DNA of 64,000 nt from Burkholderia cepacia (GCF_001718835.1 NZ_CP013443.1:1860001-1924000); one strand, 5' to 3'; counted from the first letter of the stretch, positions 1 through 8,940 are shown. The notes: generated from the letters alone by a model not told the origin. Made by a program: numbers and translations.

Positions 1-1203
1 TTGAAACTGGGGATTGGCCTTGGCACGGTGACGAAAGCCTATGCCGCGCTTGAACGGCGAGGCCTGACGCGCAGCATCAAGGGCCGGGGAACCTTCGTGG
101 CGATCCGCCAGGCGCATCATGATCGCCAGATCGACCTTTCTTCCAATGTGCCGCCAGCCATGCTCAACGCTCGCTTGCTGGCGCGAACATTGACGGGGAT
201 CGCACGCAAGATCGATGCGGACCATCTCAATCTCTATGCCCCGCCCGCTGGGCATATGGAGCACCGACGCGTGCTGGCTCGCTGGCTCGAAACGCTGGGC
301 CTGATGGTGGAACCGTCGCATCTGGTGCTAACGAGCGGCGCCCGCCAGGCGCTATCGTTGGCCTTCGATCTTTCCTGCGGCTCGCAAGGGCTGCTTCTGA
401 CCGAGCGGATCACCTATCCTGGCGCGATCGCGCTGGCGCGGCGCAAGGGATATCGGATGCAAGGCGTCGAGACCGACGCGCAAGGGATGGCGCCGGGAGC
501 ACTGGCCGACGCACTCGACGGCACCGCATCGACCGGCAGCAAGGCGGTCTATCTCACGCCGACGCTGCACAACCCGACCACTGCCACGATGGGTACGGAA
601 CGAAGGCAGGCCATCGTGGATATTTGCCGCCGGGCGGGCGCGTGGATCATCGAGGACGGCGTCTATGCGTCGGCAGAGCCGGCTTCGCCACCGCTTGCTG
701 CGTTGGCGCCCGAGATCACCTTTCATGTGAACGGGCTGTCCAAATCCCTTGGCCCCGGTTTGCAGATCGGCGTGCTCGCGCTGCCGGCCGGACTCGACGA
801 CGCAGCGGAAGACGCGCTGCGGGACCTGCCAATGGCGCCGTCGCCGCTCTCTTGCGCAGTGGTTGAGGAATGGCTGGCCACCGACGTCATCTCCTCGATC
901 CAGCGGGATCTGCACCATGAAGCGCGGCGTCGATCCAATCTGGCTATCTCTCTGCTCGGCGCGAGCGAACTGGTCTCGCATCCCGGCGCCTACAACGCCT
1001 GGCTGCCGATGGAGCGTGACGCTGCCAATCGTGTCGTATCCGTCGCTGCAGCGATGCGTATCAAGTTGACCCCTCCGGAATCCATGATGGTGAACCCGGA
1101 AGATCGGGCGAGCGGGATTCGACTTTGCCTCGGCGGCCCGTCGTTCGAAGATCTGACAAAAGCACTGACACTTCTGGCAGGGCTGCTGAAGCAGCGCGCT
1201 TGA
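1..1203 (+). CDS. MocR-type PLP-dependent regulator, 5' truncated
   Basis: This is a GntR-type winged helix fused to a class I/II aminotransferase fold (MocR family), a group that usually senses amino acids or vitamin B6. The window opens inside the DNA-binding domain: residues 1-33 are only its recognition helix and wing, so the real start lies upstream and the TTG at base 1 is internal. The aminotransferase domain fills the rest. Visible motifs are the LTPTLHNPT stretch (185-193), the cofactor Asp in EDGVY (218-222) and the PLP lysine in NGLSKS (Lys248). The target gene cannot be named. Family is secure; the exact role is unknown. Confidence 0.85.
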   Translation: MKLGIGLGTVTKAYAALERRGLTRSIKGRGTFVAIRQAHHDRQIDLSSNVPPAMLNARLLARTLTGIARKIDADHLNLYAPPAGHMEHRRVLARWLETLGLMVEPSHLVLTSGARQALSLAFDLSCGSQGLLLTERITYPGAIALARRKGYRMQGVETDAQGMAPGALADALDGTASTGSKAVYLTPTLHNPTTATMGTERRQAIVDICRRAGAWIIEDGVYASAEPASPPLAALAPEITFHVNGLSKSLGPGLQIGVLALPAGLDDAAEDALRDLPMAPSPLSCAVVEEWLATDVISSIQRDLHHEARRRSNLAISLLGASELVSHPGAYNAWLPMERDAANRVVSVAAAMRIKLTPPESMMVNPEDRASGIRLCLGGPSFEDLTKALTLLAGLLKQRA

Positions 1204-1413
1204 CGCCACCGGACGAGCACCGTACATAGCCGTCGGCAGCGCGCCGCATGCAGGCGCTGGCCTCCGCAGAGCTGATGCTCTGTTCCGTTGTTAACTGATG
1301 TATGTTCGCGTAGCCATAAGCGACACCCAAGGAAATCCACGAAGAACCCCAATAAAAGGGGCGCTCGAGCGGCGCACACCACTTCGCCGCCGAGTGCCCG
1401 TGACCACACCGAA

Positions 1414-2844
1414 TCACACCGGATTGATCTCGTCCTGGCTGCGCCGCGTCGTCAGCGGCCCGAGCATGCGCAGCGTGACCGCGACGATACCGAGCGCAAC
1501 CGAGATCACGCCGAACATCGCGCCCGCGCCGTAACCGCCGAGCACCGGCAGCAACACGAACGGCAGCGCACCGCTGACGATACGCGACAGTGCATAGGTA
1601 CTGCCGATCGCCGTCGAGCGCACGCGCGCCGGAAAGATCTCCGCCTGGTACACGTGATACGCGTTGCTGAACACGTTCGACGCACAGGTCGTCAGGAACC
1701 CGAAGCCGACGATCAGCCAGGTTTGGCCCGAGTACGCGAAGCACAGACCGAACACCGCGATCGACAGGATCGACGCAATCACGAGCGTGCGGCGCTCGAT
1801 CCAGTTGAGCAGCGGAATCGACAGCAGCGAGCCGACCGGATAGCCGATGAACGACAGCGCGATGAACAGCGTACTGTCCGTCACGTCGAAGCCGCGGCTC
1901 TTCACGACCGTGCCGGCCAGCGTGCCGAAGCCGTAATAGCCGAAGCCCTGGAACAGATGAAAGATCGCGAGCATCAGGTAGCGCGCGCCGTACGGTTCGC
2001 GCCGCAGCAGCGCGAGCGGCCGCTGCGGCTCCGCCGAGGTCGCGAAGCGCGCCGGCATGCTTGCGCCGGCGCTGTCGGCGAAGCGGCGCAGCGTCGCTTC
2101 GGCCTCGTCCGTGCGCCCTTGGGCCAGCAGCCAGCGCGGGCTTTCCGGCAGCCGGTGCTGGACGAACAGCACGTATACGGCACCGAGGCTGCCGATCGCG
2201 AGAATGATGCGCCAGCCGGCCACGCCGCCCACATGCAGCGGATTCAGCCACAGTGCGAGGAAACCGACGAGCGGCACCGCGACATAGGAAGTCGTATAGG
2301 CCCACGCGGCGAGCCGCCCGCGCTTTTCCTTCGGCAGGATCTCGGACAGGAAGCTGTCGGCAACCGGATAGATCGCGCCGACGCCGATGCCGGTCAGGAA
2401 CCGGCACGCGACGAGCATGTCGGCGTTCACGGAAAACGCGCCGACCAGCGAGAACGCGCTGTACCACGTGAGCGTCAGCAGGAAGGCCTTGCGCCGCCCG
2501 ATGCGGTCGGCGAGGCTGCCGAGGCACATCGCACCGACGAACATGCCGATGAATGCCGATGCGAGCAGCAGCTTGAAATCGGTACTCTGCCGGCTCAGCC
2601 CGTATTCGTTCTGCAACGCGGAACCGATCGTGCTGACGAGGAAGATCTCGTACATGTCGAAAAACAGCCCGATGCCGATCACCCAGACGACGAACCGGTG
2701 CAATGCGCCGACCGGCAGGTCGTCCATGAAATCGCCGAGCGTGACTTCGCGGGCGGCGTGGCGCGCCGCACCGCCATCGGCGGCGCGGGCGGGCGACGCG
2801 GGCAGGCCGGTGTCGCCGCCCAACTCGAGGGAATGGCTGTTCAT
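1414..2844 (-). CDS. MFS transporter, metabolite:H+ symporter type
   Basis: A 476-residue inner-membrane transporter of the major facilitator superfamily with about 12 hydrophobic segments. The family loop signature LADRIGRRK lies at 111-119 between segments 2 and 3, and an Asp-containing first helix (FFDMYE, 61-66) is typical of sugar, aromatic-acid or metabolite symporters. The start was set at 2844 because AGGAGA stands just upstream; a longer open frame reaches 2946 but has no ribosome site. It converges on the MocR gene and is followed on its other side by the rtcB-prfH pair. The substrate cannot be read from sequence. Confidence 0.88.
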   Translation of the reverse strand: MNSHSLELGGDTGLPASPARAADGGAARHAAREVTLGDFMDDLPVGALHRFVVWVIGIGLFFDMYEIFLVSTIGSALQNEYGLSRQSTDFKLLLASAFIGMFVGAMCLGSLADRIGRRKAFLLTLTWYSAFSLVGAFSVNADMLVACRFLTGIGVGAIYPVADSFLSEILPKEKRGRLAAWAYTTSYVAVPLVGFLALWLNPLHVGGVAGWRIILAIGSLGAVYVLFVQHRLPESPRWLLAQGRTDEAEATLRRFADSAGASMPARFATSAEPQRPLALLRREPYGARYLMLAIFHLFQGFGYYGFGTLAGTVVKSRGFDVTDSTLFIALSFIGYPVGSLLSIPLLNWIERRTLVIASILSIAVFGLCFAYSGQTWLIVGFGFLTTCASNVFSNAYHVYQAEIFPARVRSTAIGSTYALSRIVSGALPFVLLPVLGGYGAGAMFGVISVALGIVAVTLRMLGPLTTRRSQDEINPV

Positions 2845-3027
2845 CGTGTCTCCTGATTTTCGATTTGCCGCGGCGCGGGGCCGGGAAGCGCCGGCGTCCG
2901 GGAAGCGCCGATCGTCCGGCACATAGTGGGCAATTCCGGCGCGCACGAAAATTGAACAAGCCTCAAGCGTCCTTTCCCGGCGAGAAAGGTTGCCGAGCGC
3001 GCCCGTGGTTCGCCCGAGCGTCCGCGC

Positions 3028-3642
3028 TCAGCCCGACGGCGTGAACGCGGCGCCATGAAACACGCGCACGGGGTTGCCGCGCTCGAGCGCGAAGTGCTGC
3101 ATCCGCCGCTGCTCGCGCGCGTGCCCGGCCTGCCGGTCGGCCTGCTCCCGCAGGCGCGCGTGCAGCAACTGCAGCGCGAGGCGCTTGTTCGCGTGCTGGC
3201 TGCGCTCGCTTTCCACGCGCACCGACAGGCCGGTCGCGACATGGGTCGCACGAATCGCCGAGCTCGTCTTGTTCACGTGCTGGCCGCCCGGCCCGCGTGC
3301 GCGCATCGCTTCGAATTTCACTGCGCCGTCCGGCAATGGCGGCGCGTCGGCGCAGCGCGTGACACCGATGAACCAGTTCTTGCGCGGATGGCGCAACCGG
3401 TACGGGCTCGCGCAAATCCATTGCAGCGTGCCCGTCCAGCGGTTCGCCAGCGCCTGCGCGCCGGCACCGTCGAGATCGAGCAGCGCCGAGCGCAGCGTGC
3501 CCGGGCGCTCGCCCGGTTGCAGGTCCAGCACCGTCAGCGCGACGCGGCACGCGTCGGCTTCCGCCTGCAGGCGCCGCAATGCATTGGCCGCGGCGAGCTG
3601 GCACTCCAGCGGCCCGTGCGCCGAAGAAATCTGCATCAGCAT
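3028..3642 (-). CDS. prfH: Peptide chain release factor H
   Basis: A 204-residue class I release factor homologue that keeps the catalytic domain with the GGQ motif (119-121, in RGPGGQHVNKT) but lacks the long N-terminal stop-codon recognition domain of RF1 and RF2. PrfH is known as a partner of a divergent RtcB and hydrolyses peptidyl-tRNA on damaged ribosomes so that the RNA can be religated. Its ATG lies 7 nt inside the end of rtcB, so the two are probably translationally coupled. A short hairpin (2971-2990) follows the stop. Identification is strong from GGQ, length and gene pairing. Confidence 0.93.
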   Translation of the reverse strand: MLMQISSAHGPLECQLAAANALRRLQAEADACRVALTVLDLQPGERPGTLRSALLDLDGAGAQALANRWTGTLQWICASPYRLRHPRKNWFIGVTRCADAPPLPDGAVKFEAMRARGPGGQHVNKTSSAIRATHVATGLSVRVESERSQHANKRLALQLLHARLREQADRQAGHAREQRRMQHFALERGNPVRVFHGAAFTPSG

Positions 3643-4784
3643 CGGCAGGCCTCCCCGGACGTCTTGTAGGTCAGCACCGGCGCGAGCCGCGCCAGCTTGC
3701 GCAGCAGGCCGGCCGCCTCGAGCGCGTCGACGACGCTGTCGATCGGCTTGTAGGCCTGCGGCGCTTCCTCGTACAGCAGTTCGCGGTCTTCGCAGACGAC
3801 GTGGCTGCCGAGCGGCGTACGCGTGAGCTGCGACGGCGTGAAGCGCCGTTCGAGACGCTCCTTGCAATCGCCGCGCGCCCACTTGCGGCCCGCGCCATGC
3901 GCAAGCGACGCGAGACTCGCGGCGGCGTCGCGCGGCAGCGGCTCGACGAGATAGCTGTAGTCGCCGCGCGACCCGGGAATGACGACCGGCCCCGCATCGG
4001 CCGGCGTCGCACCCTTGCGATGCAGCCAGCCGGGCTCGCCGTCGACGTCCGCGCGGCTCACCAGGTTGTGGTTCACGTCGAGCACGCGCCGGCCGTCGCT
4101 GCGCCAGCGCGCCAGCATGCGCCGCGCGATCAGGTCGCGATTCGCGATCGCGTAGCGCAGCGCCGCGTCGTGACGCTGCAGGTAGGCTCCGCACTCGGCG
4201 TGCGTGTCGTCGAGCCCGTTGTAGCCGTGCTCGCGCATGTGCTGTTCGAGGATCGACTGGCCGAAGCCGCGCGACCCGCTATGCACGAGCAGCAGCAGGC
4301 GGTCGCGGTCGAGGCCGAGCGCCTCGACGGCATCGGCGTCGTACACCGCGTCGATCCGCTGCGCTTCCGCGAAATGATTGCCGCTGCCGATCGTGCCGAG
4401 CGACGCCGCGAACGCGTGGCCGGCCAGCCCGGCGTCGGCGATCGACGCTTGCCAGCTGTCGTCGAGACGCGCGTCGATCGAGCCGAGCTGGCCGACGAGC
4501 CGCACCGCGCTCGCGCGCCGCGCATCGAGCGCGGTTTGCCACAGCGCCATTCCGCAGCCGATATCGCCGCCGATCAGCGCAGGGTAGAGCCGCCCCGTCG
4601 AAAAGAACGCGGCGCCGACCGGGTAGCCGCGTCCGGGGTGAAGATCGGGCATGCCGGCGACGCGCCGCATGCCGGGGAGGGTGGCAGCGTGTTCGAGCTG
4701 CCGGATCGCCTCACCTTCGATCCAGGTGGTGGCGCAAGCGCACAACGTGACGCGCTCGCCCAGGTATTGCATGGAATTGCCCAT
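3636..4784 (-). CDS. rtcB: RNA ligase RtcB, PrfH-associated (RtcB2) type
   Basis: A 382-residue RNA-splicing ligase that joins 2',3'-cyclic phosphate or 3'-phosphate ends to 5'-OH ends using Mn and GTP. Metal and GMP-binding motifs are intact: DIGCGM (74-79), GSGNHF (133-138), HSGSRGFG (168-175), NHNLVS (238-243) and HGAGRK (296-301) with the guanylated His. It is shorter than the about 400-residue general RtcB, as expected for the RtcB2 branch paired with prfH. The ATG at 4784 was kept, with GGA about 9 nt upstream; a second ATG is four codons later. No rtcA or rtcR is adjacent. Confidence 0.93.
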   Translation of the reverse strand: MGNSMQYLGERVTLCACATTWIEGEAIRQLEHAATLPGMRRVAGMPDLHPGRGYPVGAAFFSTGRLYPALIGGDIGCGMALWQTALDARRASAVRLVGQLGSIDARLDDSWQASIADAGLAGHAFAASLGTIGSGNHFAEAQRIDAVYDADAVEALGLDRDRLLLLVHSGSRGFGQSILEQHMREHGYNGLDDTHAECGAYLQRHDAALRYAIANRDLIARRMLARWRSDGRRVLDVNHNLVSRADVDGEPGWLHRKGATPADAGPVVIPGSRGDYSYLVEPLPRDAAASLASLAHGAGRKWARGDCKERLERRFTPSQLTRTPLGSHVVCEDRELLYEEAPQAYKPIDSVVDALEAAGLLRKLARLAPVLTYKTSGEACRC

Positions 4785-5201
4785 GGAATAGTCCGTTCAA
4801 TGCAGAAAGGGAACGGCGGGCCATGGCACGGGCAGCGCGCGCGAATGCACTGCCTGACATCGGATGTCGGGAGTACGGCAGACCGAATCGGGTCAGGGCG
4901 ACCCGCCGCATCGCCGGAACGACGATGCAATCGACTGCGATGCGTGAACGATGAAACGGACGGACGCGAAAAACCCGGACTACGACCCGCGACGGGAGGA
5001 GCGTTGGCGTGACGTCATGATGTTCTTCTCCTTGCGAGTGAGGGGTTGATCGGAATGGCGGCGACTCTAGCATGCGGCGAACCGGCGTCGCAAGAGGGCG
5101 CTATCGTGCGTTGGCGCGGATGCGACAGTGGCAGCGATGATGGCGCGAGCCGGGGGCAAGCCGTCTCGCACGTATCGACCGGATTCAGTCGCTGGTTTCG
5201 C
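4785..5201. other. 417-nt spacer upstream of rtcB, possible structured leader
   Basis: No long gene is visible. On the minus strand a 12-codon frame (MTSRQRSSRRGS, 4980-5018) starts after a strong AAGGAG site, and about 200 nt separate its stop from rtcB. That stretch contains small dyads, GCATCG/CGATGC with a 9-nt loop and GACATC-C-GATGTC. It may be a regulatory leader or a small RNA. Plain spacer remains possible. Confidence 0.3.
4980..5018 (-). CDS. Candidate 12-residue Arg-rich leader peptide
   Basis: The frame reads MTSRQRSSRRGS and then stops. An AAGGAG element sits eight bases before the ATG, a stronger ribosome site than most neighbouring genes have. It points toward rtcB, about 195 nt downstream. 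No homologue is recognised. It could be a leader peptide, a toxic small peptide or chance. Confidence 0.25.
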   Translation of the reverse strand: MTSRQRSSRRGS

Positions 5202-6317
5202 TCAGGCCGCGGCGTCGGCCAGCGTCGGATAGTCGGTCAGGCCGTGGGCGCCGCCGCCGAACAGCGTGTTGCGGTCGTGCGGCGCGAGCGCGGCGCCGGT
5301 GCGCAGGCGGTCGGGCAGGTCGGGGTTCGCGACGAACGGGCGGCCGAACGCGACGAGGTCGGCCCAGCCGGCGGCGATCGCTTCGCGGGCGCGCTCGGCG
5401 GTGTAGGCGCCGGCGTAGATCAGCACGCCCGGGTACGCGGCGCGCAGCCGCTGCTTGAATGCGACCGGCATCAGCGGCGCGTCGTCCCAGTCGGCTTCCG
5501 CAATGTGCAGGTAGCCGACGCCGAGCTCGCCGAGCAGCTTCGCGGCCGCGAGATAGGTCGTTTCGGGATCGTCGTCGACGCAGCCGTTCAGCGTGGTCAG
5601 CGGCGCGAGGCGGATGCCGACGCGCGACGCGTCGCCGGTGCCTTCGATCAGCGCCTGCGTGACTTCGCGCAGGAAGCGCAGCCGGTTCTCCAGCGAGCCG
5701 CCGTATGAGTCGGTACGCGTGTTCGCGTTCGAGTCGATGAACTGGTTCACGAGGTAGCCGTTCGCGCCGTGCAGCTCGACGCCGTCGAAGCCGGCCTCGA
5801 TCGCGTGGCGCGCGGCGGCGCGGTACTGGTCGACGATCTCGCGGATTTCGTCGACGGACAGCGCGCGCGGCTCGGAGGCCTGCACGAAGCCCGGCGTGCT
5901 GCCGTCTTCACCGGCGACGAACACGTTCACGCCCTTCGCCTGGATCGGCGACGACGATACGGGTTGCGCGCCGCCGAGCAGGCTCGTGTGGCTCAGGCGG
6001 CCGACGTGCCACAGCTGCGCGAAGATGCGGCCGTGCGCGCCATGCACGGCATCCGTCACCTTGCGCCAGCCGGCGACCTGCGACGGCGTGTGAATGCCGG
6101 GCGTCCATGCGTAGCCCTTGCCGAGCGGCGCGATGTAGGTGCCCTCGCTGACGATCAGGCCCGCACTCGCGCGCTGCGCGTAATACGCGGCCATCAGTTC
6201 GTTGGCGTCGTCGCCGGGCTGGCTGGCGCGCGAACGCGTCATCGGCGGCATCACGATGCGGTTCGGCAGCGTCAGCGCGCCGAATTGCAGCGGTTGGAAA
6301 AGCGGGTCCTGGGTCAT
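5202..6317 (-). CDS. nemA: Old yellow enzyme, alkene reductase
   Basis: A 371-residue FMN-dependent TIM-barrel enzyme of the OYE family that uses NAD(P)H to reduce activated C=C bonds, nitro groups or N-ethylmaleimide. The N-terminus FGALTLPNRIVMPPMTR and the central ELHGANGYLVNQF segment with the family downstream motif NTRTDSYGGS are diagnostic. It lies 64 nt downstream of an aldo/keto reductase on the same strand, so the two likely form an operon for electrophile or aldehyde detoxification. Length is normal for the family and no damage is seen. Confidence 0.92.
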   Translation of the reverse strand: MTQDPLFQPLQFGALTLPNRIVMPPMTRSRASQPGDDANELMAAYYAQRASAGLIVSEGTYIAPLGKGYAWTPGIHTPSQVAGWRKVTDAVHGAHGRIFAQLWHVGRLSHTSLLGGAQPVSSSPIQAKGVNVFVAGEDGSTPGFVQASEPRALSVDEIREIVDQYRAAARHAIEAGFDGVELHGANGYLVNQFIDSNANTRTDSYGGSLENRLRFLREVTQALIEGTGDASRVGIRLAPLTTLNGCVDDDPETTYLAAAKLLGELGVGYLHIAEADWDDAPLMPVAFKQRLRAAYPGVLIYAGAYTAERAREAIAAGWADLVAFGRPFVANPDLPDRLRTGAALAPHDRNTLFGGGAHGLTDYPTLADAAA

Positions 6318-6381
6318 GATGGAGTCCTGTCGGTGCCGCGGCCGGCGGGCCGCGGACGGGTATGGGAAAGTGCCGGGGCGA

Positions 6382-7188
6382 TCAGTCCCACTTCGGCGCG
6401 AGGCCGGCCGGGTCGACTTCGCGGCCGTTGCGCTCGAGCGCGGCGATCTGCGCCATGTCTTCGTCGGTCAGGCGCAGCGTCTGCGCGAGCAGGTTGCTCG
6501 CGAGGTTCTCGCGCTTCGTCGACGACGGAATCACCGAGTAGCCGAGCTGCAGCGCCCACGCGAGTGCGACCTGTGCCGGCGTCGCGTCGTGACGCTGCGC
6601 GATCGCGCCGATCACCGGGTCGCCGAGCACCTTGCCGTACGCGAGCGTCATGTACGACGTCACGTGGATGCCTTCGGCGTTCAGGAATTCGACGAGCTTG
6701 CGGTTCTGCAGGTAGGGGCTCAGTTCGATCTGGTTCGTCGCGATCGCTTCCTTGCCGACGGCCGCGATCGCTTCCTTCGTCAGTTCGATGTTGAAGTTCG
6801 AGATGCCGATCTGGCGCGTGAGGCCCTTCGCCTTCGCGTCGGCCAGCGCGGTCATGAACGCCTGGATCGACACGCCGTTGCCCGGGGCCGGCCAGTGGAT
6901 CAGCGTCAGGTCGACGTGGTCGGTGCGCAGCTTGTCGAGGCTTTCCTGAAGGCTCGGCACGAGCTTGTCCTTCGCGTAGTTGTCGACCCAGATCTTCGTC
7001 GTGAGGAACAGGTCTTCGCGGCGCACGCCCGACGCGGCGATCGCTTCGCCGACTTCGGCTTCGTTGCCGTAGATCTGCGCGGTGTCGATCGCGCGGTAGC
7101 CGACTTCGAGGCCGTTGCGCACCGAGTCGATGACCACCTGGCCTTGCAGGCGGAACGTACCGAGGCCGAAAGCGGGGATCTTGCTCAT
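6382..7188 (-). CDS. dkgB: Aldo/keto reductase, 2,5-diketo-D-gluconate reductase B-like
   Basis: A 268-residue NADPH-dependent aldo/keto reductase of the AKR5 type. The tetrad context is visible: Asp and Tyr in AIDTAQIYGNE, Lys in TTKIWVD and His in LIHWPAPG. Such enzymes reduce methylglyoxal, beta-keto esters and other carbonyls. The start MSKIPAFGLG at 7188 begins the conserved strand; a longer frame adds 49 non-homologous residues. The promoter region holds a 21-bp palindrome (7282-7302) that is also found, in shorter form, before the MFS gene at 8940. Confidence 0.9.
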   Translation of the reverse strand: MSKIPAFGLGTFRLQGQVVIDSVRNGLEVGYRAIDTAQIYGNEAEVGEAIAASGVRREDLFLTTKIWVDNYAKDKLVPSLQESLDKLRTDHVDLTLIHWPAPGNGVSIQAFMTALADAKAKGLTRQIGISNFNIELTKEAIAAVGKEAIATNQIELSPYLQNRKLVEFLNAEGIHVTSYMTLAYGKVLGDPVIGAIAQRHDATPAQVALAWALQLGYSVIPSSTKRENLASNLLAQTLRLTDEDMAQIAALERNGREVDPAGLAPKWD

Positions 7189-7281
7189 GATGGGCTTCCT
7201 TGAGTGTATGTGGACCGGGTGGGTCCGAGAGGCATTCTGGTGCCTGCCACTGATGAGATAAACGCCTTTAGAGGTCAAAAA

Positions 7282-7302
7282 TATTTGATTTGAAATCAAA
7301 TA
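7282..7302. promoter_or_regulatory. Perfect 21-bp palindrome, putative operator
   Basis: Ten-base arms TATTTGATTT and AAATCAAATA surround a central G. The core TTGATTTGAAATCAA (7285-7299) recurs with one mismatch at 9027-9041. It lies 94 nt upstream of dkgB, in a locally AT-rich spacer. A LysR- or TetR-type site is likely, but the regulator is not identified. Confidence 0.6.
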
Positions 7303-7306
7303 CGGT

Positions 7307-7528
7307 TCATGCGACGGACGCGTCCGCCTGCGCATGGAATGCCGGCAGCACGTCCGACGCGATCTCGGCCATCGTCTCGTCGAGCTGGCGGCGGTTGCGG
7401 CGGAAATGCAGGCCGATGTGCCGTACGCCCGCGTCGCTCGCCAGCGACCAGTCGTTGTCGAGCGGCAGTTCGATGCCGACGCTGAAGCCGCCGCGCGTCA
7501 GTTTGCCGAGGGGAGCGGGCATGGTCGA
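7307..7528 (-). pseudogene. LLM-class flavin oxidoreductase, internally deleted stub
   Basis: From the ATG at about 7528 the frame encodes an N-terminal piece (MSTMPAPLGKLTRGG to LPLDNDWS) joined directly to a C-terminal piece (DAGVRHIGLHFRRNRR to SDVLPAFHA). Both match the two ends of the luciferase-like monooxygenase subfamily that begins with a GIELPLDNDWS-type strand. The whole flavin-binding barrel of about 250 residues is missing, so the product cannot be active. The join is in frame. This looks like a clean internal deletion rather than decay by point mutation. Confidence 0.55.
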
Positions 7529-7533
7529 CATCC

Positions 7534-7693
7534 GTTTCAGCGCGCGCGCAGGCTGCTTTCGAGGCGGTAGAAATCGAGCGACGCCGCGGTGAAGAACGAG
7601 CGCGACGTGCCGGCGGCGAAATCGTCGATATGCACGACCGTCGCGCGGTCGGCTTCCTGCCACGTGGCGGACGTCGGGCCGGTGCATTCATGA
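7534..7693 (-). pseudogene. 3' fragment of an unidentified gene (possibly MoaF-like)
   Basis: Just after the MFS stop there is a ribosome site (GGAG) and ATGAATGCACCG, a normal gene start. A different frame then gives a protein-like C-terminus (TWQEADRATVVHIDDF to SFFTAASLDFYRLES) ending five bases before the LLM stub. The start and end are therefore out of register, as if the middle had been lost. The W-x-E-D/T-V-V-H-x-D-F pattern recalls MoaF C-terminal domains, but this is a weak match. Confidence 0.35.
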
Positions 7694-7719
7694 TGATCTC
7701 CGGCGGGTAGCGAAAGGGC

Positions 7720-8940
7720 TCAGTGGGCGAATTCAGCAGCTTCGGCGGCGTCGGCGGGCTCGGCCGTGCGCTCGGGCAGGCCGGCACGCAGGTCGAGGCG
7801 GCCGCTCAGCGCGGTGAGCGCGAACGCGCCGAGCGTGACGACGGCGGCGATCCACGGCGTGTGGCCGAGGCCGACGTTCGCGACGATCAGGCCGCCGAGC
7901 GACGAGCCGCCGGCCACGCCGAGGTTGAAGGCGGCGATGTTGAAGCCCGACGCGACGTCGGTGGCGTCCGGCGCGACGTGGCGTGCCTGCTTGACGACGT
8001 ACACCTGCAGCCCCGGCACGTTGCCGAACGCGACCGCGCCCCACGCGAGCATCGTCAGCACCGCGAGCCATTTCACGTGGATCGTGAAGGTCAGCGCGAG
8101 CAGCACGATCGCGAGCAGCAGGAAGATCCGCTTGAGCGCCTTCACCGGGCCGACGGCGTCCGCGAGCTTGCCGCCCCAGACGTTGCCGACCGCGACCGAC
8201 ACGCCGTAGCCGACGAGCACGAGGCTGACCTGCGACGGCGTGAAGCCGGCGATCTGTTCGAGCAGCGGCGCCATGTACGTGAACGCGATCAGCGAGCCGC
8301 CGTAGCCGACGGCCGTCATCGCATAGACGAGCAGCAGGCGCGGCTGGGCCAGCACGCGCAGCTGGCGGGCGAGCGGCGCCGGCGGCGTCTGCGGCAGGCC
8401 GCGCGGCACGAACGCCACCGCGCCGAGGAACGCGACGAGGCCGAACAGCGCGACGATCAGGAACGTCGCGCGCCAGCCGAAGTGCTGGCCGATGAAGGTG
8501 CCGAGCGGAATCCCGGCGACGAATGCGACGGTCATTCCGCTGAACATCGTCGCGATCGCGCTGGCGGCCTTGTCCTTCGGCACGAGCGTGGTCGCGATGA
8601 TCGAGCCGACCGAGAAGAACACGCCGTGCGCAAGGCCGGTGAGCACGCGCGCGACGATCAGCGATTCGTAGCCCGGCGCCTGCCAGGCGACGAGGTTGCC
8701 GACGGTGAAGAGCGCCATCAGCCCGGCGAGCAGCGTCTTGCGCGGTACGCGGCCGGTGAGCGCGGTGAGCAGCGGCGCGCCGATGGCGACGCTCAGCGCA
8801 TAGAGGCTGACGAGCAGGCCGGCCGACGGCAGGCTGACGCCGAGATCGGCGCCGATCGTCGGGATCAGCCCGACGATCACGAATTCGGTCGTGCCGATGG
8901 CAAAGGCGCTGATGGTCAGCGCAAGCAGGGCGAGTGGCAT
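7720..8940 (-). CDS. MFS efflux transporter, AraJ/Bcr-like
   Basis: A 406-residue 12-helix major facilitator protein. It starts directly with a membrane segment (MPLALLALTISAFAIGTTEFVIVG), the TEF motif being typical of the drug:H+ antiporter 1 family that includes AraJ and chloramphenicol exporters. The start at 8940 was chosen at that motif. Upstream is the second copy of the shared palindrome (9027-9041), and downstream are two degraded oxidoreductase-type genes, so this was probably the first gene of a longer operon. Substrate unknown. Confidence 0.88.
   Translation of the reverse strand: MPLALLALTISAFAIGTTEFVIVGLIPTIGADLGVSLPSAGLLVSLYALSVAIGAPLLTALTGRVPRKTLLAGLMALFTVGNLVAWQAPGYESLIVARVLTGLAHGVFFSVGSIIATTLVPKDKAASAIATMFSGMTVAFVAGIPLGTFIGQHFGWRATFLIVALFGLVAFLGAVAFVPRGLPQTPPAPLARQLRVLAQPRLLLVYAMTAVGYGGSLIAFTYMAPLLEQIAGFTPSQVSLVLVGYGVSVAVGNVWGGKLADAVGPVKALKRIFLLLAIVLLALTFTIHVKWLAVLTMLAWGAVAFGNVPGLQVYVVKQARHVAPDATDVASGFNIAAFNLGVAGGSSLGGLIVANVGLGHTPWIAAVVTLGAFALTALSGRLDLRAGLPERTAEPADAAEAAEFAH

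Noticed and set aside
1204..1413. Protein-like minus-strand stretch between the MocR and MFS genes
   Set aside because: A short open reading (about 30 codons) with no start, ribosome site or recognisable family.
4785..5040. tRNA-like gene upstream of rtcB
   Set aside because: No acceptor stem, T-loop (GTTCGAATC) or cloverleaf could be assembled by eye.
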